Positions 11,613-24,392 of a stretch of DNA of 64,000 bases are shown here, in pieces (within the stretch, counting starts at the first letter, position 1; every line of letters starts with the position of its first letter). The stretch is from the NCBI GenBank assembly GCA_030867875.1, contig JAOWCC010001634.1:136544365-136608364 (forward strand), in the 5' to 3' direction. The translations under genes and the position numbers were made by a program. Source of the DNA: Actinernus sp. WN-2022 (taxonomy: Eukaryota; Cnidaria; Anthozoa; Actiniaria; Actinernidae). Under the pieces are notes generated by a model that saw only the letters and a program-made list of their open reading frames with translations, did no database searches and was not told the DNA's origin.

Positions 11613-13618
11613 GGGGAGCGCATGTGAAGTGTGTAAAACCGTGAAAAAAATGGCGAATCTATGGGACCCTTACAATTCATTCATTTCCATTCTCGTCGCT
11701 TCCGCTTAATCAGGATTGTTTACGATTGTACTAGATGAGTTTTTAGCATTCTAGTTTGTTCATTGGCCATCATATTAAGATGATCTGATGTCCGATATAA
11801 TTAAAAACTCGGCAACTTATCACAATTATCTTTTTTTATCTTCTTGTATTTCTGTGTTTTATATATTTATATTTCCTCGATGTCGTAGTTAATGCGACAT
11901 CTGTCATTTTGTCTTCCTTTGTGGCAACTGAGTGTGCTTTCAAGTCTCGCCTTATGAAGACGTAATGATTTCTGTGTCAATCCTAGTATCTCACTGCGGG
12001 GCAGGTGAAAATACAATAAACATGGATTTTGTTTTGATTTTCTTCAGGGCCCTCGGGGATGCTCCCATATATACGAGCCGATGTACCACCTCAGGCTTTC
12101 GATCTCTTATAGGCTGAAATAGGATAAACACATTTTGCCTTTTCAGTCTATCGATCTGGAATAGGGTGTGATTTTGACAGGAAAGTATGAGACTGCACAT
12201 GTTTATTGATCTTCAAAATAAATCGAGAAAGAGAACAAACGACGGCAAAAAAATATCATTGGATTAAATAACATGATTAATGCCGCTTTAATTGGTGCTT
12301 GAAATACGGTACAGATTTTTTGGATCAGTGAAAAATGGTACGGAAAATCATATATTTTGATCTGATATATATAGGGTTAGGGTTTAGAGACCCGTACGTG
12401 TGACGACACCGCCTCCCACATCGGGCAGAATCCGGCGACATTTTATGGGTCACGTGACACGTTTCACGCGCTTGATTCAAATTTCTGCTCGAGCGCACAT
12501 ACCAAATTACAAAGAAAACTGCCCAAAACTCGGCTACATGCCGAAAATATTGTCGATTTTTAGTTAAAACAAAAACTAAAACAAAAAATGTAACAGCGGG
12601 ATTTTAAAGAAGAGATATTATGCTGTAAATACCGCTAATTTGGAGGTAAATTAAGTGAACTTCTTTGCCATGAAAAACAGGTTGAAGTTCGAGTCTTTTC
12701 AGACAGAAATCGTATGGAAAGTGTTTTCATTAGCTATTCAACACTTATTTTCTCGCGAAATCTTAAGTATCCAAAATTTGTAACACCGGGAAAAGATTAT
12801 TTGATTATTCATCTGTTATCGAGTGTTTTCTTATCGAAATCGTATAAATATTTCTACCATGAAACTTGAATGTTTTTGCATCAGTCAAATCGCCTTCGAT
12901 GCTTGCATATTTATTAACTTTCAGAACTCCCGCGGGCAATCCTAAGTCCCGCCTCCTGAATTATAACAGAAGATACCGAAACAAAGGACGGCAGTGAAAA
13001 GAGTAATTGGGTTAGGCACTTGTGAAAGTCTAATGAGTCGGTTAACTATGTTAGGGTAGCGCCGGGCTTTGAAAGTTATTATCTGCGCGGAAGGAGTGAA
13101 CAAAGATAAATGCATGGCCATTGGAACTGCATCAGAAAATAAACACGCACTAAAAGCGACTTTGCAGTCGAATTTCTGATAGTTTATAAGTTGATCGAAT
13201 CCGAACTGTTTTTTTTTGCGAGCGAATTTGTGTTTTGCGAGCGAATCTTCAGGTTGTGAATTAGTCTGTGACCCGTTTGCATACACTTGTATAAAATTAA
13301 ATGAAAGAAGCATTAGAAATTCCGTCATACAGTTGATACAGGCTGAATGACTTTTGTAAACATCGGCTCGCACACTTTATCATTTAGCTTTTATCACACG
13401 GCGCCATGTTTAATCCCTGAACTCGTTCTGAAACTGCTCAGTGCGAGGCTACGCGTGGGAAATCTATTGTTTTAACCAACCATGTGATCAATGCTAATTC
13501 AAATGGTAATAGACGCCAAGCCTTTGTTTAGGTGATGTCCATACACAGGCTAATCGCTACCTCAGTTCATTTCTGTTTTTCACTGCTTAGAGTTGAATTA
13601 GAGTTATACCTAAAAACA
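11613..13618. other. No gene recognised upstream of the transposase-like locus
   Basis: AT-rich. A 143-codon minus-strand frame at 12942-13373 shows no domain and no codon pattern I would trust. A short gggttagggtttag stretch at 12373-12386 resembles telomere repeats but is too short to call. Confidence 0.35.
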
Positions 13619-16600
13619 ATGCCGTCATCTTCACGAGTCCAGCAAGTCGATTGGGAGCTCTTTTCAGAGCTCGTAGAACCCCCAATCGACCCTGGACTTA
13701 TTCATATATCCGTGCCTTTGATCGGAAGCTCTGATCTGCACTACCTGCAGATAAATGGTGAGGCCATCTGGAAATGGAGGTATTTCGTAAGCGACGCTGA
13801 TAAAGTGACCGCCACGTTGAAGAAAAGCTTGACTTCTCTGGGCTACGAGCTTCACTCCGAAGCCCTGGCTAGGTACGGATCTGTTGTGCGCACCTGTTTA
13901 TACCGCCTAATACGAAAGAGCCGCACATTTACCAGCAGCAAAGATGCCCTAAACTTCAGGAATAGTTACTGGATGAAGAGCGCGATTGAACGTGACGAAA
14001 TCATCGCAAGTCCGCGCGAGGTAGTTGAAAAACTGGTCATGGAAAGTAGACAGCTGGAAGGTAAATATCTATTACAGGGCTCTTTGTGTTTACTTGGCAT
14101 GATTTAACATTACGTTGTATTTATAAGTGTTTTCTGTTTTCTGTTTCACAGAAAGAGAAGCTGAGCTATACATGGCTCTACAAGAATACAACAAGGAAGG
14201 GAACGCCAGGAAAAGGACGTCTTTCGAAGACCTTGGAATACGCCAGCAACAGCGACTAACTAAAGAACTGAGGTATTTGATGCGCGTTTGTTGCGACTAC
14301 TCCCTAAAGATACAATTCAGCTAATGTTTCTATCATTCATTTCACATTTTCAGGAATATGACTGAAAAGGCGCTATGGTTCGCAAATAACTATGGCCTTG
14401 TGCTTAAGGCGGTGGAAATGCAAGGCAGCCGCGAAGATTCCACGTTGCGTCTTAACTTCAATGAAAACAGTACAGTATCTTCCGTATCTATAATAATACA
14501 CCAGTTGTAGTGAGAGAAAAATGAAGAAATCAGTTCATTACTCTAAGCGAAAAACTCGAAAGGCAAAACAAACACGCACAATGCATAAAATTTAACACCT
14601 CTTCAGTTCGCGTGTTTGCTTCTTTGCTATCAAATATCAGAGGCCGGCCGAGTTATCAGAACTGAAATAAGTTCGTGCAAAATGCTCCTATATTTCTAAC
14701 TCTTGATGGTCTTACTTGTAGATTCAGATGCAAACAAAGAAAATGTAAGCACCAACACAAGTGAACAGGCTCCTACCTCGCTAGAAACGGGTAAGTTGAT
14801 CATTCTTACTTTCTTTTTTTTAGTTCAAAGGAAACCGTTCAAAGAGCAACACATCGTAATATTTATCTGCGATCAGAGCAGACAACACCGGCAAAGTTTG
14901 TCTCACTAGTTTTGAGAAATAACTCTCAAAGCTATCATAATAATTTATATTTCTATAATGTATAAGTATAAGTTCCTATTATCGACTGGCAGAAGAAGAG
15001 AAGGTCAAAGTAACAACCATACTCTACATCATGGACAGATTCTCCATATCCATCGAAGGCTACCACGAGCTGTCACAAGTGGACCCCTCACTTCCAAGGA
15101 CCCACACAATTGAAAACTGTGCCAAGGTCATCGACAGCCAGTGGCACATTTCACGGACGCCAGGACCCAGCCCTGGTGCAGAACTCCCATTTGAATTTTT
15201 GCTGGAGAGAGAGATACGGAAATACGTAAGTGCACTCATCTGAGCTCTATCAGGTGTTGAAATCAGAGATATGTGAATCTGGGAAGACCGAATATGGCCT
15301 GGCATTGTAGAAAATATTGTATAAATTTAATTGAACTAAACATTAATATCTTATTTTTGATAACAGTTTGCATCTGGTAGAGAACTGCAAAAACTGCAAG
15401 TTAAGCTGAGTGGAGATGGGGTAAAGGTGTCACATTCCACCAACCTGTTTGTGTTCACCTTTGCCCTCTTGAACATTGATGGCCAGAACATTCTATCAAG
15501 TGCTGGTATGTCATTTAAACCCGATTGCTATACACCAAAACATTCATGGCTGTGGTGTGCTAGATTACATAAATTTGTCGTATATTATTGCTAACCTTCA
15601 AAATTATATTTTCCAGACAAAAATAGACCTTTTAAGGATAGTTTTATTGCATTTGTTGGTTGAATTCAGCACAAATTAATTTTCAAGCACACAACATTGG
15701 GAGACATGCAGTAAATTTTATATTTCCTACTTAGCCAACCACACTATAGCCCTGGTGATGGGGAAAGAAGACTACGCTACCCTGAAGGCATCCCTGGCCA
15801 ATGTGATAGAATCAGTCAATAAGTTGGTCAGTGAAGGAAAAGTAATCTTGATGGCAAAGAAGTCGAATTAGAGTTCTTCCTTGGTGGCGATTATAAGGTA
15901 AAATTATATCAACTACTGTAAATCCCGGTTAGAAGTCCTGGGCTTATAACCGGGGTGCTTATATGCAGAGAACTCAGAACCAGCCAATCACTTGAGTGAA
16001 AAATCAATGCCATTTCATTTCATATTTCATTCACTAGATATATGTTTTCCTTTGCATACAGTTCCTCCTCAATGCTATGGGAATGAAGTCAGCAACTTCC
16101 AACAATAGCTGCATCTATTGCAAAGTAAACAAGAATGACAGGTACCCTGGATTTCACCAAAGCAAATCTCAATACTAATTTATTTGACAATACACTCAAA
16201 GTAATATCCATTTGTCGTGCACATTCAAGATAATTGTCTGGATATTTTCAACATTATTTCAGCTGAATTAATTGGCTAATACATGTTCACTAATTTGTGT
16301 TTAGGTGTAAGATGGACCAGGTATGCAGCCATTTTCAGAGCGCAGCCATGGCTAGGTCCATCAGTGAAAGCTGGCACACAGACCCAGGTTGCCAGAGTCA
16401 GCCCCTTTTCGCAATCCCAGTGGACCATATGCAGTCATAGATGAATTGCATCTTATGCTAAGGATCACAGACCGCCTGGAGCATGGGCTGATATACGATG
16501 TCATGAAGTGGGACAAGGTGAGAAAATGTTCAATACTAAAATGACTTTAGTGGGGAAGAAAGTTTAGAAAGAGGTTAATACCTTGTCTTTCACAGATAAT

Positions 16601-17369
16601 TCAACACAGACAGCTAGTAAGAAGGGCACTTTTTTTAGATTGTTATCTATTTGATAATAATAGCTTATATCAATAGCTACACAAGTGTAAAAGGTTTACT
16701 GAATAGGCAATATTCGTATTCTCACGGACGAGCTGGAACGAACACTCAATGGAGGCTCGTGGAGGGGAATTCGCTAAAAACTATTTAGCATTAGAAATGA
16801 TTCCCCCGCATGAGCCTCCATTGAGTGCTCGTTCCAGCTCGTCCGTGAGAATACGAATATTGTCTATTGACCGATGATGTGGTCATGTCATTTACATTGC
16901 ACATATCTTCAAGACTTGCTTTGTTTTGCCCAAAAGGACGATGAGAGGAACAAGACACCTGGCTACGTGAAAGGGAAACACCTTGAGGATTTGCTGGAGA
17001 TAGTGCATTCCTTTGGTATTTCCCTTCAAGTCTTCCAAGCCAAAGGTCAGGAGGTTGAATGGACATCCATGCTTGGTGATGAGAAAAGGGCAGTACTCAG
17101 AAAGCTCCCAGAACACTTTGAGAAGTTTCTACCACCCCAGCGTGTCAATGTCACAAGAACTCTTTGGTTGGTAAGTTGTAAACACAGCAAAATCAGGATT
17201 CTCAGTAGATTTTTCAACAACAGCTCCAACGATTGTACAGGAGGAAACACACATAACACACATAGTATTTTGCATTAATTTTGGCACTCAAATTGCAGAA
17301 ATTTCAAGATCTCCTTAAGGAAATCAACTCAGAGATGAATGATGAGAAAATCATGGAAATTGAGAAGAA
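13619..17369 (+). pseudogene. Multi-exon uncharacterised transposase-like gene, frameshifted and 3'-incomplete
   Basis: The exons I can place, each with AG/GT borders, are about 13619-14060, 14152-14273, 14355-14471, 14722-14790, 14992-15224, 15367-15505, 15736-15898, 16062-16141, 16305-16519, 16938-17171 and 17299-17369. In order the product shows SGDGVKVS, then NHTIALVMGKEDYATLKASL, EFFLGGDYK, a CIYCKVNK zinc-knuckle-like pair, and VIDELHLMLRITD. From memory, this order parallels RAG1/Transib-type DDE cores (first Asp in a CDG/GDG motif, second Asp before LH, a CxxC between), but this is untested. There is a one-base shift in exon 15736-15898 and another near 16430 (just before the VIDELHL segment). 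No 3' exon with the third acidic residue is visible. A foldback element lies in the last large intron. It could be a decayed domesticated gene or an old transposon with introns. Confidence 0.55.
16702..16867. mobile_element. Foldback MITE inside an intron
   Basis: Arms 16702-16770 and 16799-16867 are reverse complements over 69 bp with a handful of mismatches (aataggcaatattcgtattc against its partner ending tgtctatt). The spacer is only 28 bp. It lies between two exons of the transposase-like locus. Confidence 0.85.
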
Positions 17370-19531
17370 GGTAATACAGTGATTTCCACTCATTGTACAT
17401 TGTATTTACAAACCCACAAGACTCCAGTAGAATTCTTGTGTAAAAATAGACAAAGGGATATTGTTGTCTGTTCAAGATAGCAAGGTTTTCAACTAACTGA
17501 GTTCAAGATACTGAGGCTCAACTGTATGAGATTAAACACTATGTAAATCTGGCCATTATTACCAACTGCGTGAGCAATTCTGATCAGGGCGCTGGGACAT
17601 GCATTTTGTTTATTTTCATTGACCTGTCCTTAAATTCTGGAACATCTCCTCAATTGAAATACAATCAAATGAACCAAAAAAGTTTTTTTTAATGACGTCG
17701 GAGATATAAAATTATTCTCACATTTCGGAGCGGGAATTTCCAATCAAGTTGTACATTTTGTGGTTTATTTACTTTTTTTACCACTGGTAAATTATTCTGC
17801 GTGTTGTTTTGATGTTAGGTTTAGGTTTATTCTTGCCGGGGTATGTCAGTTTAGTGGGAGCTGTTGACTTTGAACTGCCGGATTTAGATAGCGCCCACAA
17901 AAATGTAAAACCAAGGCAGAATGAACCACAACATACTAGTCTTAGGTAAGAGCTGGCTTAGTATCCTTTTCCAAACGGTATCTTCCCGCAACAGCTTAAA
18001 TGATTTCTATCACTTGTTATCTCTCAAGGAAAAGAACGGCTGTTTTTCTAAAGTATTTAATAATATTGAGATATTGGAAAATTGTTTTGGCTAGACTGCA
18101 AAATTCAACATCGATCTACAACTAATATGTCTAGTCTAGATCTACATGCAGAATAGAACAATAGTCGGACCGTGAAGGCTTGAAGCTAACTGTCATTTCA
18201 GAAACGCTAGGTATCGATCTAATAGAGTCGGTAATTAGGAAAACGCGATTCTTAATTAGCACAAATGAGATCCGTCTCACTCCACCATGCGGAAAACATC
18301 AACCATTTTCAATGTCGGTTGTTTCGTAAAGCTAACCTAACAATAAGCTAAGGGCTTAATTCTCAAAAATGCGTAGATTAGATTGGCTTTGAGCGAATTT
18401 CCGATTTGGAATCTTTTTAGTTTCGACCTGGATTACTATTCGTGTGCTATTTTGCAATTTTCACATTTATATGTTTCAATCTTAATATGAATTCTTAAAG
18501 ATGACTTTAGTTTCAACCGAATGTTCTTGGCAATTAATTAAAGCCACTATTTTTAGAACTTGATATTAACGAAACTGAACTGTGTAAAGTGTATAATTTA
18601 TATTTAGCAAATGAAGATTCTGTTGTATTCTATAGCAAATCCCCCTGGCTTAGAAGTGTTTTTAAGGCCACTGCTATATATATATATGAATCAAAGTATT
18701 TTAGCTGCGACTTAACTTAGTTTAAATGCAAGGGAACACTTCTTTATTCAAGTATCACTTCACGACCGTAATTAGTTCATTTTTAATAGAGCTTCGGCAG
18801 GTTGTAGATCTTGTGTGAGGTTGCCTTGAGTTGAATTTCAGGCCTTGGCCTTGGCGTATATGAGCCGTTCGGACAAGAAGAAGTTTACTTCACCTGTCAA
18901 CAACCTTAACTCCAATCTCTATATAACATATCTCCCGTGGAAACAAGAATACATTAAAAGGGTATTTAACAACGTGCATGTATGTCATTTGCGATAGACA
19001 AAATAATAATATTTAGTGATACCACACCAGTGAATATCACTTTTCGCGCGCTCTGATTGGCTACTCCAACAGTGAGTATGATTTCATATTCACCTCCGAG
19101 CGAAGCAGCGATCACCTCGCGCGAGTTTTCGTCCATTTGGCAGAAAATAAAATAACTATTTGGTGCTGGTTATTCACCTGCAGTGTGGTATAAACTTGAG
19201 TTGAAATTCCAGTTTACTCAGCTGGGGCTTGCTTCCACATATACCGAATAATTTGCAACATTTGCGTAACTAAATTATCCATACGGTACCTACCTTGTTT
19301 CTAGCAATACGAAGTGATTTCTAGAAATATATGTTTCGAAGAAAGAAAAGTATAGTTTTATCTTTGAAAACTATATGCTTCAATGTTCAATATTAACCCG
19401 TGCGCGTGCGATTGATAGTAATAGATGGAATAGTTTCTTACTGATGAACAAAAGCGATGTCATCATGTCTGGCATGCGTGAGTAGACGTAACCTGAGTAG
19501 ACGCGGAAATAGCGCTCAAAACCGTGATATA
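17370..19531. other. No gene recognised
   Basis: I looked here for 3' exons of the preceding locus and found none. There is a TATATA run at about 18679-18691. A CGCGCTCTGATTGGCTACTC segment at about 19047 shares the core motif of the dispersed repeat described at 37141. Confidence 0.4.
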
Positions 19532-19542
19532 TATTAAAGAAG

Positions 19543-19651
19543 TAGCCTCGTCCGCAGGCATCTCTAATTTTTGAAGAAATCAGATTATGGGCTCCCTGTG
19601 GCAGGCGAAGAATTCACGATTTTTTTAATCTGATTTTTTCGAAAATTAGAG
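19543..19651. mobile_element. Small foldback element with 11-bp flanking direct repeat
   Basis: Inverted arms: 19562-19587 (ctctaatttttgaagaaatc...) and 19626-19651. The element is flanked by tattaaagaag at 19532-19542 and 19652-19662, which is consistent with a long target-site duplication. The left end extends beyond the inverted arm. Confidence 0.7.
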
Positions 19652-19662
19652 TATTAAAGAAG

Positions 19663-20613
19663 CAATATTCTATTTTATTCGTAAACTAATCCCAAATTTA
19701 GTAGGCTCATTAACTTAACTCTAATAAAACGAACAAGTAAGTTGAAACATCTCCTACCCAAAGCCACTCCAATACTAGGTATAACCTTAGGAAACAAAGA
19801 CTTTTTTCGGTCCCATGCACAAATTTAAAACCAAACGGTTCTCTAAATCGTTTATTTTTTCCAGTTGTAATGCCTACAACGTGTTATAAGGCTATAGCTA
19901 TCATACATTCGGTAGTAGTTATGTAGGAATTCGTTTAATGCCATATATATTTTTTATAACAAATATAGCTGTAGTAGTTATCATAGTAGTACTTATTTTG
20001 TAGTAGTTAATTATATTTTTATTCAGTATCATTACAAAATTTGTAATAGTTACGCAATTCAGTTTTAATTTCTTACTGTGACTAAGTGACTAAAATAAAA
20101 TAGTCTATCTATCTTACAACTATGTCAGTGATCTCAAACGAAACCAGTAATTGCAAATAATTGAATGTAGACTCGAAAACCAGACAGCAGTCTCGGAGTT
20201 TCGTTCTCGACCCACCGCAGGCTCGAAAGCCTTGCCATTTTCAGCACTAAATTAGCCAACTAGCTGAGACAAAAAAAGGAACGTATCGTCGTCAATCAGT
20301 ATTTCATTTAATTTTATTCAGGTAAGATTTGAAACGCTGTTCAAGTTTATTTTTGATGCAAATAGTTGCATTCGTAGTTTCTCGACACATTGTAGATTTC
20401 AAACTGTCAATTGAATCTCTAAATCCATGTGAAGGCTTTTAAAAGTCCGTTGCAATTGTCTGTTACTGGTCTCGCATGACATCACATAGCTACGACGAAG
20501 TGCAAGAGGTCCCGCTTGTGACACCATTTTTGGAAAACACCTAAAGAATGAGTAAAAGCCATGGAAAGAGTCTAATGAGCAAGGATAGAAATGGATTGAT
20601 GTTTGCTGAATGC
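19663..20613. other. No gene recognised
   Basis: AT-rich with many tagtagtta-like words at 19910-20010. No coding evidence. Confidence 0.35.
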
Positions 20614-20880
20614 GGAGCCGAGGTAGCGCAGTGGTTAAGCGCTTTGCCTCTCACCTTTGTGAGCCGAGTTCGATTACCGCAACATGGCGCCATATGGGAG
20701 TTAATTTGTTGGTATCTCGCCCTTGCTCCAAGGGTTTTGCTCGTTTTCCTCTCTGCTCAAAAACCAACCCAAATTCCATTTCGACCGAGGAATCCGTGTC
20801 TCCGATTATAGTAAACCCTTTCAAGAGTCAGCTAGAAGACTAGATACGTAAATAAAATTGTTTATTTTAATTTTATTTGT
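20614..20880 (+). mobile_element. tRNA-derived SINE
   Basis: The head resembles a tRNA: ggagccgaggtagcgcagtgg contains an A-box-like tagcgcagtgg (20624-20634), and gagttcgattacc (20666-20678) is a B-box-like sequence. The body (ggcgccatatgggagttaat, tatctcgcccttgctcaag-type) matches the SINE at about 38198-38430. AT-rich tail at 20850-20880. The ORFs across it are fortuitous. Confidence 0.8.
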
Positions 20881-21273
20881 ATTTATTTTGCTCAAAAGAT
20901 CCTTGGAGGAGAGGAACTCCGTTTGGAGTGTCAAATGGCCGTGTTGGGAAGAAAATAAAAAATACTATAATACTTAGGTTACATAAGAAGAGTATCCATT
21001 AAAAATGTCTAACGTTATTTGTTATCATAAATATCAATTCTCCACCAAGTGAATAGTTGAATATATATTCATCTACACAAGTTATAGAAGTTTATATCTG
21101 CAATATGCTAATATGTGACGTCTACCCAGGAATTTACTGTCATTTCAGTTCTCTTTAATGTGCATGGAACGATTCTCTGATTTTAGTCAAAATATGTGGT
21201 AAAATAACTGATCCAAGCTAGAGTTATATGTTTTTATAATATAAATTATGGGATCATCCTAAGAACGTGCGAT
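20881..21273. other. No gene recognised
   Basis: AT-rich spacer between the SINE and the next inverted repeat, without supported features. Confidence 0.35.
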
Positions 21274-21352
21274 GTGATTGGATGCTCAGCGTGCTTGATT
21301 TTCTTATAAATGCACGCTCAAGAAAAAATCAAGCACACTGAGAATCCAATCA
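21274..21352. repeat. Foldback inverted repeat
   Basis: tgattggatgctcagcgtgc...gattttctt against aagaaaaaatcaagcacact...ccaatca. Arms of about 31 bp with few mismatches and a short loop. Confidence 0.75.
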
Positions 21353-21429
21353 AAACAACACATATCGGTGATTGTTTTTCGCGAGTTTATATAGCTAACG
21401 GAGATAATTTCATAGACTGGGAAGAAAAC

Positions 21430-21603
21430 ATGTCCGACTTTGAGTTGTTACGGTGTGTTGATGAAGAAGAGGAAAATAAAAGTCTCTTCCCAAAACTAAA
21501 AAAAAAAAGATCGGCGAGAGAGTTTAGCATCGGCTTCGTACTAAAGCAACCACAAAATGGGATGATCAAATGTTTGAAGTTGAGAAAAGCAATGTCCACA
21601 TTC
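21430..21603 (+). pseudogene. Short acidic/basic coding fragment, unidentified
   Basis: Starts MSDFELLRCVDEEEENK, runs into a lysine/arginine-rich KLKKKRSARE stretch, and continues in another frame as a KWDDQMF-like segment, suggesting a frameshift. It sits just after a foldback repeat. It looks like the first exon of a repeated mobile-element gene, but I cannot name the family. It could also be chance. Confidence 0.2.
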
Positions 21604-22324
21604 TAATACAGTGTTACTCATTGAGAGTTCGATATATAAAATAATTGAATTTAAGAAAAAAAATGTATTTTCTAACAGCGGCGTGGTGTATTAAACGAGT
21701 GGAAAGTGACAACACAACAACAAGACACTGACTCACCAAGAACTCGACGATAACTGTAATAAGCCTGCTTATAATGAAACCTGAACAGTTAGTTGCGAAC
21801 AATACAACAGGATTTCTTTTGTTTCATGTAGAAATTCGTTTGAGAGGTTCCTGAATGTTCCTGAATGAAAAACGGGCTATAAAACTTGCAAAGAACCCAG
21901 AAGGCAGAATTTGAGAGGAGTAGATCATCATTCGTGTATAGCGGCCATGCCAACGAAGAGTCGGTCTCAAAAGCTACGCAACACGGCATTCAGAGCAGCA
22001 GTTTAATACAACGATGTTTCTTGGGATAAAGAAAATATCCTTCTTCAGACCACAGAATCAGTAATCAGTGTCGACTATGCAGTTGTTGTAGGCAATTTAA
22101 GTTGGCAATCCTCTACTCACATGTCCAATTCAACTGGCGCTTATTCACCAACGCTTTCTCTGTGAATGCTTTTCCATCAGGCATTTTCAACACCTTGCAC
22201 TATCACAATGTGCAGATTAACCTAATAGTATCCTGAGTAGACCAGAAATAATAAAAAGGGAAGCACTTTGTTTCCTGCAACGGTTTTGACCAGATGACGA
22301 TATTACAACCCATTTCATTTGCCG
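21604..22324. other. No gene recognised
   Basis: Only short open frames on both strands. At about 22040-22056 an atccttcttcagac word resembles the Penelope-type flank near 31210, too short to classify. Confidence 0.3.
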
Positions 22325-22333
22325 GCTCTTGCA

Positions 22334-22420
22334 TAACCTGAGTATCAGGCTTTCGAGGAAAAATATTTATTTCCCTCTCTTCCCTCCCCTCCTCCCCTAA
22401 GGGGTCTGATACTCAGGTTA
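22334..22420. mobile_element. Minimal 87-bp MITE with perfect 9-bp target duplication
   Basis: Terminal 15-bp inverted repeat taacctgagtatcag (22334-22348) and ctgatactcaggtta (22406-22420). Directly flanked by gctcttgca at 22325-22333 and 22421-22429. The interior is a CT-rich stretch. A 9-bp duplication is in the range for Mutator-like elements. A diverged copy of one end (gcctgatacttaggttaag) occurs at about 31118. Confidence 0.85.
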
Positions 22421-22626
22421 GCTCTTGCAATTCCTCTCTTTCACTTTTATCGATTGACATGTTCTATTCTAGCCAATTTATAACCTTTATAAATTTAAGT
22501 TAATGTGACAACCATATACTAACCTAATCTGCAATATGATATGCCCGACAAAGCCAAACCCGCCTTTGGAATACACTCTCTGTATTCTGTGGGATGAAGT
22601 GCTCCCGTACAGGCCACCCTTTGCCC

Positions 22627-22990
22627 CATAGACTCACACGATTGGCTATTTGGGGCGTCGTGCCCCCTTCAGAAAATATAAGGACCTTACCCATGGGGGA
22701 TTATGAATCCGCCCTGGTAAGGATCGGGGGATTATGACTCCGCGAGAGGATTGGGGCCTCTCACCCCAGGCCATAGACTAACATGATTGGCTATTTGGGG
22801 CGTCGTGCCCCCTTCAGAAAATATAAGGACCTTACCCATGGGGAATTATGAATCCGCCCTGGTAAGGATTGGGGGATTATGACCCCCACGAGAGGATTGG
22901 GGCCTCTCACCAGCATAAGGACCTTACCCATGAGGGATTATGAATCCCTGGGAAGGATTGGGGGAATGACCCTCAGGGGAGGATTTGAGC
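22627..22990. repeat. 145-bp tandem repeat, about 2.3 copies
   Basis: catagact...gattggctatttggggcgtc begins at 22627 and again at 22772. A shortened third unit starts with ataaggaccttacccatg near 22915. Units carry cgccctggtaaggat and ggattggggcctctcacc. GC-richer than its surroundings. No coding. Confidence 0.8.
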
Positions 22991-23278
22991 TCCCGTTGCC
23001 ATGGTAACTTAGACCTGAAAGCAATATGTGCCTCAACCTGAGTACTTCATTCCACAACCCCTTTACCCCACAAGCTGTTGTATGTCTAACTTATTTCAAT
23101 GGGTTAGGAGCATTGATAGCAAGTTACTTCATCCAATAAGAAACGAGCTTTCAGATCGTCAATGTCAAGCTGTCACAATTGAACCAATCAGCGACGAAAA
23201 ATGTGGCTTTTAGATTTTTATGCGGGTTCTTGATAGCTTAATTTCCTTCATCTACATTGCAATTTACATTATAAAACA
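22991..23278. other. No gene recognised
   Basis: Short unremarkable spacer. Confidence 0.3.
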
Positions 23279-23408
23279 AATAAAAGATGGTTCTCCTTGT
23301 TATATAACAAAACAAATGCACTTTCGAGGTTCCGCTCGTGCATCCGCAGTTTTTCAAGACCTCGATCGTGCATTATTTTGTTATATAACAAGAGAACCAT
23401 CTTTTATT
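23279..23408. mobile_element. Foldback MITE
   Basis: Arms aataaaagatggttctcctt...gttatataacaaaac (from 23279) and the matching reverse complement to 23408. The centre contains a second smaller inverted match (gaggttccgctcgtgca against tgcacgatcgaggtc-type). No target duplication recognised. Confidence 0.75.
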
Positions 23409-24049
23409 CGTTAAATAAAAGGTCATTTTATTAATATCTCAGTCTACCCGATTGTTTTTGTATAATTAACGAATCCTGGGTTACATCATTAGTATATTGG
23501 AGATATAAATCCCTACAACTAGTATACCATTCAACTATTTACTTGATGGATGTAGAATCGATATTTATGATAAAATCAAACGTTTTGTTAGAGGCACTTT
23601 AACAAAAGTGATTTTAGTTCATATACATTGTATGCATGGTCTAAGTATAAAAATGGCAAGTTTTGAAATATACAGTTTAAAATATGAATGTTTTCAAAAA
23701 TGAAAATGAGCCCAACGTTATAAAAAGCCGTTCACTTCTGACACCATATTTGCAGCCTTTTTCTTATTTTTTTCTTATTAAAGCTAAGGAAAAATGCACC
23801 ACATAAGATGACAAATGAAGTATATAGATAAAGCTGAACTGTCTAGTATTTTGAATAAAGATAGACATTCCCTCCGTTGCTATTTCCATTCTAGAGTTTT
23901 CTTAAAACAAAACAATGGTGTACGAGAAGTCCCGCAACCCAATATTTTCCAATAAGAAATGGCAGCTTGGCATTGTTCGCTAATTAGGAGCCGAAGCCAC
24001 GTTACTGAACAGTATAGCTATACCTATATCTCGGCCATTCATTAGCATA
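23409..24049. other. No gene recognised
   Basis: AT-rich, no supported feature. Confidence 0.3.
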
Positions 24050-24392
24050 TCATGATCAAGACAATAGCTTAACTGATGCTCTGCGCACATTACCTACTTT
24101 AAAATCATTCAAAAAACAAATCAGCTCTGTTAAATTCAATTTCTAGTTTAAAATTTCCAATTCCATATTGGTTTAACTTTTACCGATACATATATATATA
24201 TATATATTTATATAGTCCACTTGTAATTAATACTAGTTATGGTTAATATAATGTACTCATATGTAATTGTATATAAGATTTCAATTTATGTACTAGCTGT
24301 AAGTAGATAGTCTCGGCTAATTAGCATGTACTTGCTAGAGGTTTAACAAGCCTCAACCCCCCGAGTTGAAATAAATATCTTATCTTATCTTA
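24050..24392 (+). mobile_element. 3' end of a non-LTR retrotransposon (LINE)
   Basis: Begins with a short pol C-terminal remnant reading LTDALRTLPTLKSFKKQISS. It continues with an AT-rich 3' UTR (a TATA run at 24188-24209) and ends cctcaaccccccgagttgaa then ataaatatcttatcttatctta, an ATCTT-type simple tail. Strongly 5'-truncated. Confidence 0.65.

Noticed and set aside
12942..13373. 143-codon minus-strand ORF
   Set aside because: No recognisable motif, no splice or promoter support, and composition like the AT-rich background.
20614..20685. Functional tRNA gene
   Set aside because: A and B boxes are present, but no paired acceptor stem is seen, and the downstream body is shared with another repeat copy. 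It is a SINE head.
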